A DNA stretch of 64,000 nt. Origin: Centrapalus pauciflorus. Its lineage: Eukaryota > Streptophyta > Magnoliopsida > Asterales > Asteraceae. The notes beneath the pieces were generated by a model that saw only the letters and a program-made list of their open reading frames with translations, ran no database searches and had not been told where the DNA came from. Positions within the stretch are counted from its first letter, which is position 1. Each line of letters opens with the position of its first letter. The stretch spans positions 310,001 to 374,000 of the forward strand of contig JAANYP010002658.1 in assembly GCA_020465985.1 (NCBI GenBank). Reading direction: 5' to 3'. A program made the position numbers and the translations under genes. This document shows positions 12,661 through 24,113 of this stretch, piece after piece.

Positions 12661-13511
12661 TCATTTTATGAAGTACCAGAAGTATCTCATGTAAAACCAT
12701 TTTTTTTTAATTTTTTTCATAATGATGTTTAAATTAACAATAGAAACGCTACTCATAAAAAAATCACATAAACACACACAACTATGTGAAACATACATGT
12801 TTACATGAACTGTACCGTTGTGAACGTGTATGTTCACACTAAGCATGTTTATATAATTTTTTTCACGTTCACATGATTTTTTTATGAACAACTTTATATT
12901 ATTTGTATTTACGTGAATACAAAAAAATTAATAAGTTTTTTTCCCGAAGCATGACCACACCCGAAACCGTGTGTTCACAGGTACGCACAATAATCTACAT
13001 TTTTTAGATAGTCACACGAACCATACATGCATGCATGCATGAATAAACGGGACGTAGGCTTAAATCTTATCTATTTAATAAAATTTGAAGATAAAAGAAA
13101 TTATATATAGATTCATGGCTTTATTATGAAAACTGCCAAAATTATCAAAATATACTTGATATGTAACAATCACATGTATCAAACATCATAGTTAACCAAA
13201 CTTCAGTTACATTCTACAGACATTAGGATTTTATGATTCTCTATCGACCAAAACAACTTATAGGACGTTTCGACAAATTTAAAACAACATTCGGTTGAGT
13301 GGGTCAATCAACTTATGCCAAACTTGGGACGAAACCCAAATCTAGCAATCCACAAATATCATACAAAAGCAACGTATCAACAATCACATAGAAGAAACTT
13401 TATTTTGAGATTCTGATTATAATTTGAAACACATTCAGATGAATATTTGTTATGAATGAAATGATTAGAAGATACCAGCTTTCAGAAACCACAAATCTAC
13501 GAGGGAAATGT
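12661..13511. other. non-coding DNA
   Basis: I see no gene. A short alternating CATGCATGCATGCATG tract lies at about 13025-13041. The right end should contain the 3' UTR of the small membrane protein gene, which is transcribed leftward. Confidence 0.45.
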
Positions 13512-14431
13512 TCATTCTTTACGAGGTTGTTGCATCTTATTAGCTGCATCAACGCTTTCAATCGGAGGAAGTGTCTGAAAATCAAACAAAATCAAGCGTT
13601 TTACGTCAATACAATAAATAGTACCATCATTTATATATGCACACTGATGACTGATCATCTTCAAGAAATTATGCATTATTACAGCTTAAGTAACATAGAA
13701 ATCATTTGATCTTGGTTTTTTTGAGTAATTTAAAGAACAAACTCTTCCCTTCAAAACGGTTGGTTTGACAAGAAATTTGAAGCTCACAAAGGCAACAGTT
13801 GAATTGTGTTCGCTCATTGAGGCCTTTTATCAAATAGTTAATATGCATAATCAAAGAAAGATGTATTTATGACTCAATAGATTAAGGTCACAAACATCTA
13901 CATTGATATAGAAAATTTTCTAACACAAACAAATAAAGACTAATAAAACAATGGGTTTATTACGAAAAAAAATCAACATGTTTTTATGTTTTTTGCATTT
14001 TCGTCCCTTTATGTTATTTTTTTTCCATAAAAGTCCTCAAGTTAATTTTTTCCTTTTGGTTTAGTGAAATTGGACATTAGAACCCGGTTTCTCAATTTTT
14101 AAAAACCCAGTTCACAATTTATAACCGGGGTCTAACGTTCAAATTTCACTAAACCAAAAAGAAAAAAATAACTTAGAGGTTTTTTTATGGAAAAAAATAA
14201 CATTAAGGGACGAAAACGCAAAAAACATGAAAACATGTTGGTTTTTTTTTCATAATAAACCCTAAAACAATATACATATATGTGAGGGAGAGAAAAGAGA
14301 TAAACCAAGTCAGGCTTGAAGATGTTATGGACGATAGATGCGCCGGAGAGCAGAGAAACGACAACAACGACCGTCGACCATGCCATAGACGGAGTACCCG
14401 TGGGCTGCCTACCACCGAATTTCATGTTCAT
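13512..14431 (-). CDS. small single-pass membrane protein, 62 aa, 2 exons
   Basis: Exon 1 is 14431-14306 (42 codons) and exon 2 is 13574-13512 (20 codons plus TGA). The intron starts GTTTATC and ends TTTTCAG, in phase 0. The protein begins MNMKFGGRQPTGTPSMAWS, has one hydrophobic segment at about residues 20-34 (TVVVVVSLLSGASIV), then HNIFKPDL, TLPPIES and a short charged tail. The PTGTPS-AW and GAS-VHN-KPDLTLPP pattern matches, as I remember it, a conserved family of tiny plant membrane proteins of unknown function. The split codes and splice borders fit too well for chance. A 310-bp MITE occupies part of the intron. The first of two nearby ATGs was chosen; the second would remove two residues. 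Neither exon alone exceeds usual ORF thresholds convincingly, so the gene is easy to miss. Confidence 0.8.
13953..14262. mobile_element. MITE family II, copy 1 (MULE type), intronic
   Basis: The 310-bp element is a near-complete inverted repeat: GGGTTTATTACGAAAAAAA at the left, and TTTTTTTCATAATAAACCC at the right. It is flanked by a perfect 9-bp duplication, TAAAACAAT (13944-13952 and 14263-14271), which points to the Mutator superfamily. It lies inside the intron of the small membrane protein gene. Other copies are at 25977-26270 and 61223-61399 (half). Confidence 0.85.
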
Positions 14432-15019
14432 CACTTGTGATCGCAAAGACACACTTTTGCTATAAGAAATGAACTTGTATCATTTTAGAAATTTAAGATT
14501 GGAAAGTTTTAAACACAATAAATAATAACTTCGAGTTTAAATAACCAAACTACTGCCTAGGCATGGACAAGCAACAAAAATTGGTGACCAATAAATATAG
14601 TAACTTATTAGTTATTAATCAAATAAAAAGTACGATTTCATTAAGATACTTAACAATTTATCTTTTACAATTGTTCTATGTGTTGAAAGCGATGCACCAC
14701 GGCTTTATTTGTAATATTGAAAATTGGTTCTTTTTCAATGGCACAAGGTAGACTCACTTCCATTTGAAGATTCTTGTATAATAACCCAAATATTTAAAAA
14801 AAAAAAAACTTAAGAGCTATTAATAATAATAACTAGTGTAATACCCATGTGTTGCTTGGGTTAAACAATTTTCTAGAATACTATACTTCATATAAAAACT
14901 TTTTTGCACTAACATACATACAATTATACCTTTTACATTGACATACATACAATTATATTTTTTTATATTGACATGCCAATATAATATATATAATTATTCT
15001 AATAAAATCCTAATAATAA
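14432..15019. other. 5' flank of the small gene; Helitron-like 3' end at about 14834-14862
   Basis: The left part is the upstream region of the leftward small membrane protein gene. At 14834-14862, read on the minus strand, there is a hairpin (CCCAAGCAACACATGGG) followed by a terminus ending CTAG, the signature of a Helitron 3' end. I could not find the matching 5' end. Confidence 0.45.
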
Positions 15020-16073
15020 TAAAAATAAGAGTAAATTACAAAAATGGTCCTTGTGGTTTGTGCAAAATTACGGAAATGGTCCCTCAACTTTCAAAGTTGC
15101 AATGGTGGTCCCTCAAACCACTTTTTGCTTGTAGAAATGGTCCCTCTGTGTCTAAACTTTTTAAAAATGACGATTTTGCCCTTTTATTAATTACAAGTTT
15201 AGTCCCTCAACTATTTAATTTACTTTCACTTTTGGTCATTTTCCTTAAAATTTTAATTTTTTGACTATTAATCTAACAAACTATTATTTAAATCTTTATT
15301 ATATTATTATTATAATTAAAATTATATATACCTATTTATTTTTAAAAATAAATTTATATTTATTTATTAACAAAAATTTTATACTTTTATTATTTAATTT
15401 ACGCGTTTTTTGATTTAAAATATTTTTTTACATATTTTTTATTTAAATATTTTTTTACATATTTTTGTTTTAAATCAAAAAGATTTAAATATTTTTTTAC
15501 ATATTTTTGATTTAAATATTTTTTACACTAGTATGTTATTTGTTTGGATTTAGATATTTTGTTATGCCCGTACGTTTTGATTTCTATTTATTATTTTATT
15601 TGTTTTGATTTTAAATTTTCCTACGTTAATAATTAAATGAAAATTAACAAAATATTTAAGTGAAATCGAATAAAACATATTAATATACAAACTTGTAAAT
15701 CAAAAAGATTAAAATCTATACAATATATAATAAGAAAACCACTTGGAGTTTCTGGACCATTGGACGAAAAGAAATCAATGGTCCAGATTAATGACAACTC
15801 ATAATTATTTATGAAATGTCTCTTATACACTTAATTTAAAATCAATAATTATACCTATGCCATTTTTTAAATTCTTTTTCCAAATTTACTACATTACCTT
15901 AATTACATTAAATTTGATTTTAATTTTTTCATTAATGAATTAATATTTATCTAAAATAAATATACTCTTTTTTTTAATCTGTAAATAATAAAAAATAAAC
16001 TCAATTATTATTTTTGTATGTTTTTATTTTTACTCATATACATTTTATATAAATAAATTTAATAAAAATATAT

Positions 16074-16100
16074 CCACGTAATACGTGGGTTATAAACTAG
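16074..16100 (+). mobile_element. Helitron 3' end inside MULE-1
   Basis: Hairpin CCACGTAATACGTGG, then a short spacer and terminal CTAG followed by T, as in Helitron insertions between A and T. The 5' end was not identified. Confidence 0.6.
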
Positions 16101-16629
16101 TACTATATTGAAATCAAAACATATTGACATAACAAAATATTTAAAATTAAAAAAAATAATATATTAACGTAACAAAATATATTATTTTAATTAAAATAAA
16201 CTAAAATATAAATATATTTCATTATTTCTAATATCAATAAATACTAATAATTATAAAAGATAAATATAATATATTATTTTATACATATTTAAATGTGAAT
16301 AAATAGATAATATTTAAACTTACGTCCAAATTACATCTTATATATACTTATCAATATATCTAGATAAAAATATAAAAAAAATATATAAACATTATAGTTT
16401 ACGTAAAAATAATTTCAAATTATATCGAGTAAATATATATAAATTTAGGAATAAAAAGTTTAAAAAATGTAAAAAAATAACTATTGTTCATGACTATTAA
16501 AAAAGATATATAAATAATATATATTAGTAATAGTTGTAATTTTTTTTATTTTTTTATAAGAATTAATATTAAATTATTCAATTTAAGTTTACATACATTT
16601 CAGTTAACCAATTATTTATTAAAAAAATA

Positions 16630-16658
16630 TTCACGTAATATGTGGGTTCATAAACTAG
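16630..16658 (+). mobile_element. second Helitron 3' end inside MULE-1
   Basis: TTCACGTAATATGTGGG hairpin, spacer and terminal CTAG followed by T. It lies 558 bp from the first end in the same orientation, so this may be a tandem or one-ended event. The 5' end was not identified. Confidence 0.55.
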
Positions 16659-16767
16659 TTCCTTATTAAATAACTTGAATACATAAAAAAAACGCGTAAA
16701 AAAAATAAATTAAGGATACAAATTTTGTTAATAAATAAATGTAAATTTATTTTTAAAAATAAATAGG

Positions 16768-16799
<32 letters not shown>

Positions 16800-17105
16800 T
16801 AATAAAGATTTAAATATTAGTTTGTTAAATTAATAGTCAAAAAATTAAAAATCTAAAGAAAAGGACCAAAAGTGAAAGTAAATTAAATAGTTGAGGGACT
16901 AAACTTGTAATTAATAAAAGGGTAAAATCGTCATTTTTAAAAAGTTCAGACACAGAGGGACCATTTCTGCAAGTAAAAAGTGGTTTGAGGGACCACTATT
17001 GCAACTTTGAAAGTTGAGGGACCATTTTCGTAATTTTGCACAAACCACAGGGACCATTTTTGTAATTTACTCTAAAAATAATAATGTTAGCTTTTATTTA
17101 ATTAA

Positions 17106-18321
17106 GAGAAAATTACTGATTTGGTCCCTGTGGTTTGTCCATTGTTGCTGGTTTGATCCTTTAAGATCAAAAATTACTCCGTTGGTCCTTATGATTGTAT
17201 TTTTGTTTCATGGAAGGTCCTTTTCATAAACGGTCGTTATGTATGCAGGTTAGTGAAAGGGTAATTTAGTCTTTTACCTACTCTCTCTCCTCACCCTTCT
17301 TTCTATTAAATAACGTAGCCTATTTTTTTTTTAACCAAGCTCTTCCGTTCAATCAAGTTATGCAACTTACAGGCATACAAGCAATCATAGATCAAATCGG
17401 GACATCGACCAAGATCCATTTGATCGACATCCACATTAGGAGCGGCGTACAATGGACCGCTATGATGCAAGCATTGGAAGAACGAAAGTCAGAAATCGAG
17501 CTTTTGAAATTAACCGCATTCACAACATCCTTCGATGTATAACAAGTAGGTGAAGCCGGAAGAAGATTGGAGAGTTTCGCTACGGTATTGAGTTTGCCCT
17601 TCTTCTTTAAGGTACTCGTGTTACCGGACATTACAGAGGTAAAAGAAGAACAATTGGAGGTTCAAGATGGGGAAGCCGTTGCAGTCTATTGTCAAATGAT
17701 ACTAAGAACGATGATCTCGAGGCCCAGGAATTTAGAAATTTTGATGAGAACAATCCGAACAATCAAACCCTTGATCGTTGTTGTGGCTGAGGTCGAGGCT
17801 AACCATAACTCAACTTCTTTTGTGAACCGGTTTACGGAAACAATGTTCTTCTATGTGGCGTTTTTCGATTGCCTGGAAGCGTGTATGAGCTGTGATAATG
17901 CTCATAGGGCCATAGTAGAAGGTGTTCATTTTGCGAGTGGGATGGAAAACATCGTTGCGGACGAAGGGGATGAGCGAATGAGTAGAAGCGTAAACATGAA
18001 AACATGTCTCTTTTAACACATCAATTTCTGCAAAAAAAAAAAAAAAAAATACAAGTTCCTTGAAATCAACTGCTGTTCCATGATTCAGATCACAAATGAA
18101 GAAATAGGCTAGGTTATTTAATAGAAAGAAGGGTGAGGAGAGAGAGTAGGTAAAAGACTAAATTACCCTTTCACTAACCTGCATACTTAACGGCCGTTTA
18201 TGAAAAGAACCTTCCATGAAATAAAAATACGATCATAAGGACCAACGGAGTAATTTTTGATCTTAAAGGACCAAACCAGCAACAATGGACAAACCACAGG
18301 GACCAAATCAGTAATTTTCTC
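17106..18321. mobile_element. MULE-2: Pack-MULE carrying a GRAS gene fragment
   Basis: The 1216-bp element has inverted terminal repeats of about 220 bp, GAGAAAATTACTGATTTGG at the left and its complement at the right. It is bounded by a perfect 9-bp duplication, TTTAATTAA (17097-17105 and 18322-18330). Between the repeats there is no transposase, but a fragment of a host GRAS-family gene (17360-18016). It begins only 15 bp from the right TSD of MULE-1. Confidence 0.9.
17360..18016 (+). pseudogene. captured GRAS-domain regulator fragment
   Basis: The frame reads through the middle and end of a plant GRAS domain, the transcription-regulator family that includes DELLA proteins. IHLIDIHIRSGVQW is the VHIID motif region. 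Then come IELLKLTAF, RRLESFA, LRTMISRP, VVAEVEANHNSTSF (typical of the PFYRE region), VNRFTETMFFYVAFFDCLEAC and NIVADEGDER. One in-frame stop (TAA, 17540-17542) interrupts an otherwise continuous frame. The match is lost after SVNMK, so the SAW end and the N-terminal half are missing. The resemblance is closest to DELLA/RGL-like members, but I cannot fix the subfamily. An open frame of 149 codons follows the stop. Transcription could in principle yield a truncated protein or regulatory RNA. Confidence 0.85.
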
Positions 18322-18330
18322 TTTAATTAA

Positions 18331-19323
18331 ACAATAAATTTTATATCAAAACCAAAGAGCCAAACTGAAAATAAGATAACTTAAGTTAAATAAATTAAAT
18401 AGTAATAAAAGAGAAGGTTTAGTAGATAGGTATCACCTTTAAATAAACCAAACCAAATTCAGGTAATTAGGGTTAAATCAGTATTTATAGATCACAAATT
18501 TGCTAAAATCTTAAACCCTAATCAGATTCAAAACGCAAAAACCCTAATTGGCTGTTCAAGTGTCGTTCGAGAAAATCAGTTCATTAATGTTGTTAATGTT
18601 TATGATGTACTCATATTACTGAAATCAGACATTTAATAACCTATATAACAAGATTAAGAAAATATAAACCATACCGGATATAAGAGCGGCGGCGATGGCT
18701 CCAATTCTGTACCAGCGGCGTCTAAGGTTTGGCAGTCGACACACCGCAGAGAGGAAGAGAGAGACTGGGAGAGAGATGGACGAGTGTCGGAGAGAGTGAG
18801 CGACAGTAGGAGAGAGAGAGCGAGCAAGAGTGGTTGATGGTGGTTATCGGCAAGTAGCGGTGGCGGTTCGCCGGCCGGATAAAGCTTAGAGAGAGAAAGA
18901 GGGTAGCGAGGGAGAGTGTGGCGAGATGTGTGTTTGTGACCGAGAAAGATGGAAAAGACAGGTTAGGAACCGGGTCAATCACATTTGTAATTTGTAATTT
19001 TTTAAAATATAAGTATTAAATTATATTTAAGTTCCTAAAAATATTCCTATTCTTAAGGTTCAATTAAAATTACAACAATCAATATTTAAAAAACTATTAA
19101 TTAATTAAATAACAAAAACGAACTTAAATGTTATTATTGATTATTTTTTCTGTTTTACTAACTTATACTTAAAATTAATTATAATAAAATATGTTAAATA
19201 TGACAATTATTAAAATTTCAATATATCAAAATTTAATGTCAAATTCTAATTTTAGTTTATATAATTTTGAGAAAAAATTTTTTTATTAAAGTTATCCGTG
19301 TAATACACGAGTTAATAAACTAG
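18331..19323. other. mixed region: GC-rich transcribed-looking block and a Helitron 3' end
   Basis: From about 18690 to 18960 the base composition rises sharply. On the minus strand this block ends in a plausible splice donor (CTTATATCCG, then GTATGG) after a stretch readable as RRRWYRIGAIAAALI, which could be a 5' exon of an unidentified gene or a captured fragment. No downstream exon was found. At 19295-19323 a hairpin (CCGTGTAATACACGAG) precedes a terminal CTAG followed by T, which is a Helitron 3' end on the plus strand. The block may therefore be Helitron cargo. Confidence 0.4.
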
Positions 19324-19504
19324 TATATAATATAATTTGAAACCTAATTTTGTTTAATATATATATGTTTTATAAATCTATGGATTTTGTTGATATATAA
19401 ATTTGTTTAAATCCTTTCATTACCAATAAATGTGTTTATATTTTATTAACAAGTTATTTAATTATTCACAGTCATATGATTTAAGTGTTATTAGTCATTA
19501 AAAG

Positions 19505-19946
19505 TAGTAAATGATCGGAAGGCTAGAAATGATCACTTGGTTTATTTGGAAGCTGAGAAATGATCGGATTTCTAATGTGTTTGAAGCTGCATTTCAATAA
19601 AATAATAATAATGTGTTTGAAGCTGCATTTGGTGGAATCACTTGGTTTATTTGGAAGGCTAGAATTGATTGGATTTTTAATGGAATAAAAAAGTCGTCGT
19701 CAATGATTATAGATGAATTTCAAGCTAATTTGTTTTCTTGGTTAAAGTATAGGGCTAAGTATAAGTCTTTGTTGTGGTCGTTATGGTGTACTTTCCCGCT
19801 TTCCTCGTTGTAAGAGCTCCTTTGTATTTTCTGTGTTGCTAGCATCTTGCTAGTAATTTTTAATAATATTCAGATTGCGGGTTTAGGGGTGATGACAATG
19901 CCGAAGCTTCTGGCCCGTTATCTTTTTGCTGTTCAAAAAAAAAAAT
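19505..19946 (+). pseudogene. LINE (non-LTR retrotransposon) 3' end, truncated
   Basis: The coding tail reads AAFGGITWFIWKARIDWIFNG, then IIDEFQANLFSWLKYRAK and a stop at 19811. This is the pattern of the C-terminus of plant L1-type LINE ORF2 (the zf-RVT and downstream region). A 3' UTR follows, with GCTAGCATCTTGCTAG and CTGTTC, ending in an A-run at about 19937-19947. A partly duplicated copy of the start (TGTGTTTGAAGCTGCATTT, at about 19576 and 19611) precedes it. Reverse transcriptase and endonuclease are absent, as in 5'-truncated retroposed copies. Confidence 0.65.
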
Positions 19947-19947
19947 A

Positions 19948-20887
19948 GTAAATTAATTTAAGTAGACCATAACCTGAAATTGATTAAAAACATATTTAAT
20001 AACTAGTTAATTATTTAATGTCCACTTATTAGTTGAGTTAAATTAAATATGCTTTGAGATTAAAATAGATACATTAAAATTATATTTATTCGTGAACCAC
20101 ATAATTAATTATTAGAATAACAATTCGATTATTAACAATTAAATAAACATTTTAATTTAACCGAACAATAGTTGAAACCTAAATTTAACAATTATTACTA
20201 ATTAAAGTGTATAATTAAAATAGTGTAATTGGGTAGGTAGAAGACCAACCTATCTTAATTCTATCGAGTTCCTAATTTAAGGTTGTTCTTATCAAGGAGT
20301 GATTCGTAGCGGATTTGAATTTCTCGTTTATTGTTAAGCTGCTATCAAGGTATGATAGGTTCTTACTAGTGGGTTGAGGGCCACCCTTTAACTTGGTTGG
20401 GGGCCATCCTACAAATGGGTGAAAGGATCAGTAATTTATATTGAATATTTACAAAGCTATTAACAAAATCATTGGGGGCAGCTCCCCCTGTTTGACAAGC
20501 GTACATCCGCCCCTGGCTGCCCCTCTGACCACTGACAAGCGTACGTGTGCGCCTGTTGGGGCCATATTGATGTCCGGATTTGACTTTGCTGAACTTATAC
20601 GACTGGACATTTCATTATTTCCAATTTTCCATACCTTTGTACTTATTATAATTCTAACCAAAACCAATAAACGGGTCAAAAAACTACACTAAGATAACAA
20701 TATTTTTATCAACTTATCATTTACAATGTAAACAATTAACTTAATCAACTAAAAATTTGACAAAGTTATGTCAGAACTATAAAATTAAGCTAACTTTAAA
20801 ATACAAGGGTCAAAATTTAACCTACATAAAACATAAAATTAAAAATTAATAACATAATTAGCCGATTAAAAAACCAAACAAATAAAT
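19948..20887. other. non-coding DNA left of the copia element
   Basis: No gene recognised. A small GC-rich patch at 20470-20570 contains GGGGGCAGCTCCCCC and a repeated TGACAAGCGTAC, and looks like transposon debris. Confidence 0.4.
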
Positions 20888-20892
20888 GCTTC

Positions 20893-21014
20893 TGTTTTGT
20901 GGAAAACCCCGTAGGGATTGCATTACGTCACTCAACAATATATAAACACAGATATTACACATGGGACCCTACACTATACAAGGAGAGCAAAGAACGTATA
21001 AAACATATTTAACA
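20893..21014 (-). repeat. 3' LTR of the copia element
   Basis: 122 bp, nearly identical to 24114-24235. A few differences are visible, for example CATTACGTCACTC here and CATTACATCACTC there. Confidence 0.93.
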
Positions 21015-23408
21015 CACCCCCGCAGTTGGAGCGTGCGGTTCACAAATGCTCAAACTGTTTCTAAAATCCAAAAATAGTTGTGTAGGTAAGCCTTTAGTGA
21101 AAATATCTGCAAACTGATGAGAGGATGGTACATGCAACACACGAACATGGCCAATGGCAACACGTTCCCTAACAAAATGTAAATCTATTTCCACATGTTT
21201 AGTACGTTGGTGCTGAACTGGGTTAGAGGCTAAATACATGGCACCGACATTATCACAGAAGACAACGGTGGCACGATTTAAGGGGCAACGAAGTTCAAGA
21301 AGTAGATTACGGAGCCAAGCATCCTCGGCAACAACATTTGCCACCCCTCGGTATTCAGCTTCAGCACTAGAGCGTGACACAACAGGCTGTCTCTTAGAGG
21401 ACCAAGAGATGAGATTATCACCAAGAAAGATACAAAACCCAGAAGTGGATCGACGTGTGTCAGGACAGCCAGCCCAGTCAGCGTCAGAGTAAGAGATCAA
21501 GCGGTCGACAGCAGAGGGACGGAGATGAAGACCAAGAGAAAGAGTACCATTGAGGTAGCGAAGAATGCGTTTTAGAGCATTAAGATGAGGTTCACGGGGG
21601 TCATGCATGTAAAGACAGACTTGTTGAACCGCATATTGAATGTCTGGACGAGTGAAAGTCAGATATTGTAAAGCACCAGCCAGACTTCGATATAGAGTAG
21701 GGTCATCGACTGGCTTACCTGCAGAGGACAATTTGGTTTTCGTGTCCGCAGGAGTAGAACAAGTGTTGCATGTGGTCATGTTCGCTCGAGTCAAAATGTC
21801 GCGAGCAAAAGCAGTCTGGGAGAGAAATAAGCCAGATGAGTCGCGCTTGGCGGCAACACCAAGAAAGAAGGAGAGAGGTCCAAGATCAGTCATGGAAAAT
21901 TCAGATGACATAAGAGAGATGACTTTGGACACAAGAGTGGGGGAGGAAGCAGTTAGGATAATATCGTCAACATACAAGAGGAGGAAAATTGTATCTGAAC
22001 CACGATGAAAGGTAAATAAAGAGGGGTCCGATTTGCTACTAACAAATCCAAGAGAAGTGATATAGACAGCAAATCGATGATACCAAGCGCGTGGAGCTTC
22101 CTTGAGACCGTAGAGAGCTTTGAGAAGCCGACAGACATGATTAGGATGTTGAGGATGAACATAGCCAGGTGGCTATTTCATATACACTTCCTCAGTGAGA
22201 TCACCATGCAGAAAAGCATTCTTGACATCTAAATGATGAATGGGCCAATGACATGAGATGGCTATACTAAGAACAGTGCGAATGGTGACAGGTTTGACAA
22301 CAGGACTAAAAGTTTCATCAAAGTCTAGACCCGGTTGTTGGGAGAAACCTTGAGCCACGAGACGACCCTTGTATCGATCAAGTTTGCCATGACTATCAAA
22401 TTTATGTCGATAGAGCCATCGACAGCCAACAATGTTGACACCAGGAGGTGGAGGAACAAGAACCCAAGTTCGATTAGATATAAGAGCAGACATTTCTGCA
22501 TCCATGGCTGACTTCCAATGAGGATCACACATGGCCTGTGCAGTAGATCGAGGAATTGGAGAGACATCAGAAGTGGCTGAGAGATTAAGTATTTGACGAG
22601 GTTTTAAGTTACCAGTTTGAGATCGAGTAACCATGGGGTGGGTTGGTTGAGGAGGGGGTGGAGGGGATGGTTCCGAAGGGGAGTTAGGAAGAGCCGACGA
22701 AGATGGTGGTGTTGGAGTCGAAGTAGATGACGATTCACGGGAGATAGAGGTAGGAAGTGTCGGAAGCTCAACAGGATTTGGAGCAGAAGAGTCAGAAGTG
22801 AGAGATGAAGGTAATGGAGAGGGGTCATCTGTGAAAGCATCGAACTCATCAGACTGAGGGGGAGTATGAAAGTCGGCAAATGGAAAATGATCTTCATCAA
22901 ATATCACATGCCGGGAGATGAGCACTCTTTGGGTTAAGAGATCCAGACATCGATATCCACGATGATCTGAGGATGGGCCTAAGTAGACACAGGCAGAGGA
23001 GCGGGGAGAAAGCTTGTGAGGAGCGGTGGATGATGTATTTGGATAACATAGGCAACCAAATACACGAAGATGATTATAAGATGGGAAGAAACCAAACAAG
23101 AGCTCGAAGGGGGTTTTGAAGTTTAGAGTGGTGGTTGGGAGCAGGTTGAGAGTGTGAACGGCAGTGAACAAAGATTCAACCCAAAAGGAAGTGGGTAGAC
23201 GAGCTTCGATTAGTGATGTGCGAATGATGTGACCTAAAACCTTAGCACCTTTGCACATATCAAGAAAAATTCGACGCCATAATTTATAACGTGAACCATC
23301 AACAGAAAGCTTAAAGCTAAATTGAGAGTAAACATTTGTAAGAGCATACACAAGTTGACTAGCATTAGGTGGGTTGGTGGAGGTGATTTCAGGATTTGCA
23401 CCAGTCAT
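21009..23408 (-). pseudogene. copia Gag-Pol, large in-frame deletion and one nonsense codon
   Basis: The likely start is the ATG at 23408-23406 (MTGANPEITSTNPP). About 60 residues of Gag N-terminus (to LDMCKGAKVLGHI) are joined in frame to the integrase end (RTSLIEARLPTSFWVE, HLRVFGCLCYP). The rest of Gag, the protease and the integrase catalytic core are therefore missing. A proline/serine-rich linker follows, then reverse transcriptase (WKSAMDAEM, DETFSPVVK, LDVKNAFLHG). A single TAG at 22175-22173 interrupts the RT just after LTEEVYMK. The same frame continues without further stops through YVDDII, the RNase H motifs (YSDADWAGCPD, SRSSAEAEYR, CDNVGAMYLA, KHVEIDLHFVRE) and the stop at 21009. 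It can only have moved with help from other copies. Confidence 0.9.
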
Positions 23409-24101
23409 ATTGAAAGAGAAGCAAACACAAAATAAGTGTAATAAAGAATAAAAGACAGTAGTTGAATGCTCACAGTGGGGAATATAATATAATACCAATG
23501 GGACCAGGTCTTGGGTGTTGTGGACAGCACTAGCAGGTGCAATATAATTTCCAAAACAGCACCAAAAAGCAAACGGGCGACCTGTATTCCCACCCACCAG
23601 GCACTAGAAACCACGAAACCAGATACCAGAAACCAGCAGAGACCAAAACTTGAAGGTCAGAGACCAAAACTTGAAGGTCGCTGGCAGGAGGACAGATCCG
23701 GCGAAAGCAGCAGCAGGGTCGAAGGGGTCGGCGGTGTTGTGGTTGTAGCCGCCGGATTGCAGGGAAGGAGAGGCAGCGGAAATCAGGAGAGGCGGCGCAG
23801 AGCGGCGCTGTGGAAAGCAGGGGGCGGCGCTGGGAGGACGGTGGTCGTCTGGTTGCAGCGGTGGGAAAAAGGGCAGGCGGCAGCGGTGGTCGTCTGGTCA
23901 CAGGCGGCAGAGGCAAGTCCAGGAGGGGACACCGGCAGCGGCGGTCAGCAGAGACAAGGAGGAACACCGACAGCAGTCTCTAGTCACAGAATGCAGCGAC
24001 GGTCAGCAGTCGCTAGGCACAGAAAATTAGGGTTTCCGATGGTGGGTACACCGTCGGAGAAGAAGGGGTTAGATACGGCCACAGGAAAATTAGGTCGTAA
24101 A
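23409..24101 (-). other. copia 5' leader, GC-rich
   Basis: This is untranslated leader between the primer site and the gag ATG. It is much richer in G+C than the surrounding DNA and holds a 20-bp tandem duplication (GAGACCAAAACTTGAAGGTC twice, 23639-23678). The long open frames on both strands here are compositional and resemble no protein. Confidence 0.7.
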
Positions 24102-24113
24102 GCTCTGATACCA
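24102..24113 (-). other. copia primer-binding site
   Basis: On the minus strand this reads TGGTATCAGAGC, complementary to the 3' end of plant initiator-methionine tRNA. It abuts the 5' LTR with no gap. Confidence 0.9.

Larger units (their letters stand above)
15029..17072. mobile_element. MULE-1, non-autonomous, perfect 9-bp TSD
   Basis: The terminal inverted repeats are about 390 bp long (15029-15420 and 16680-17072). They start GAGTAAATTACAAAAATGG and include CCTCAACTTTCAAAGTTG. A perfect 9-bp duplication, TAAAAATAA, lies at 15020-15028 and 17073-17081. The interior is extremely AT-rich, with TTTAAATATTTTTTTACAT-type repeats and two Helitron-like 3' ends (16074-16100, 16630-16658). No transposase is encoded. 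The termini resemble those of MULE-2 and MULE-3. Confidence 0.9.
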
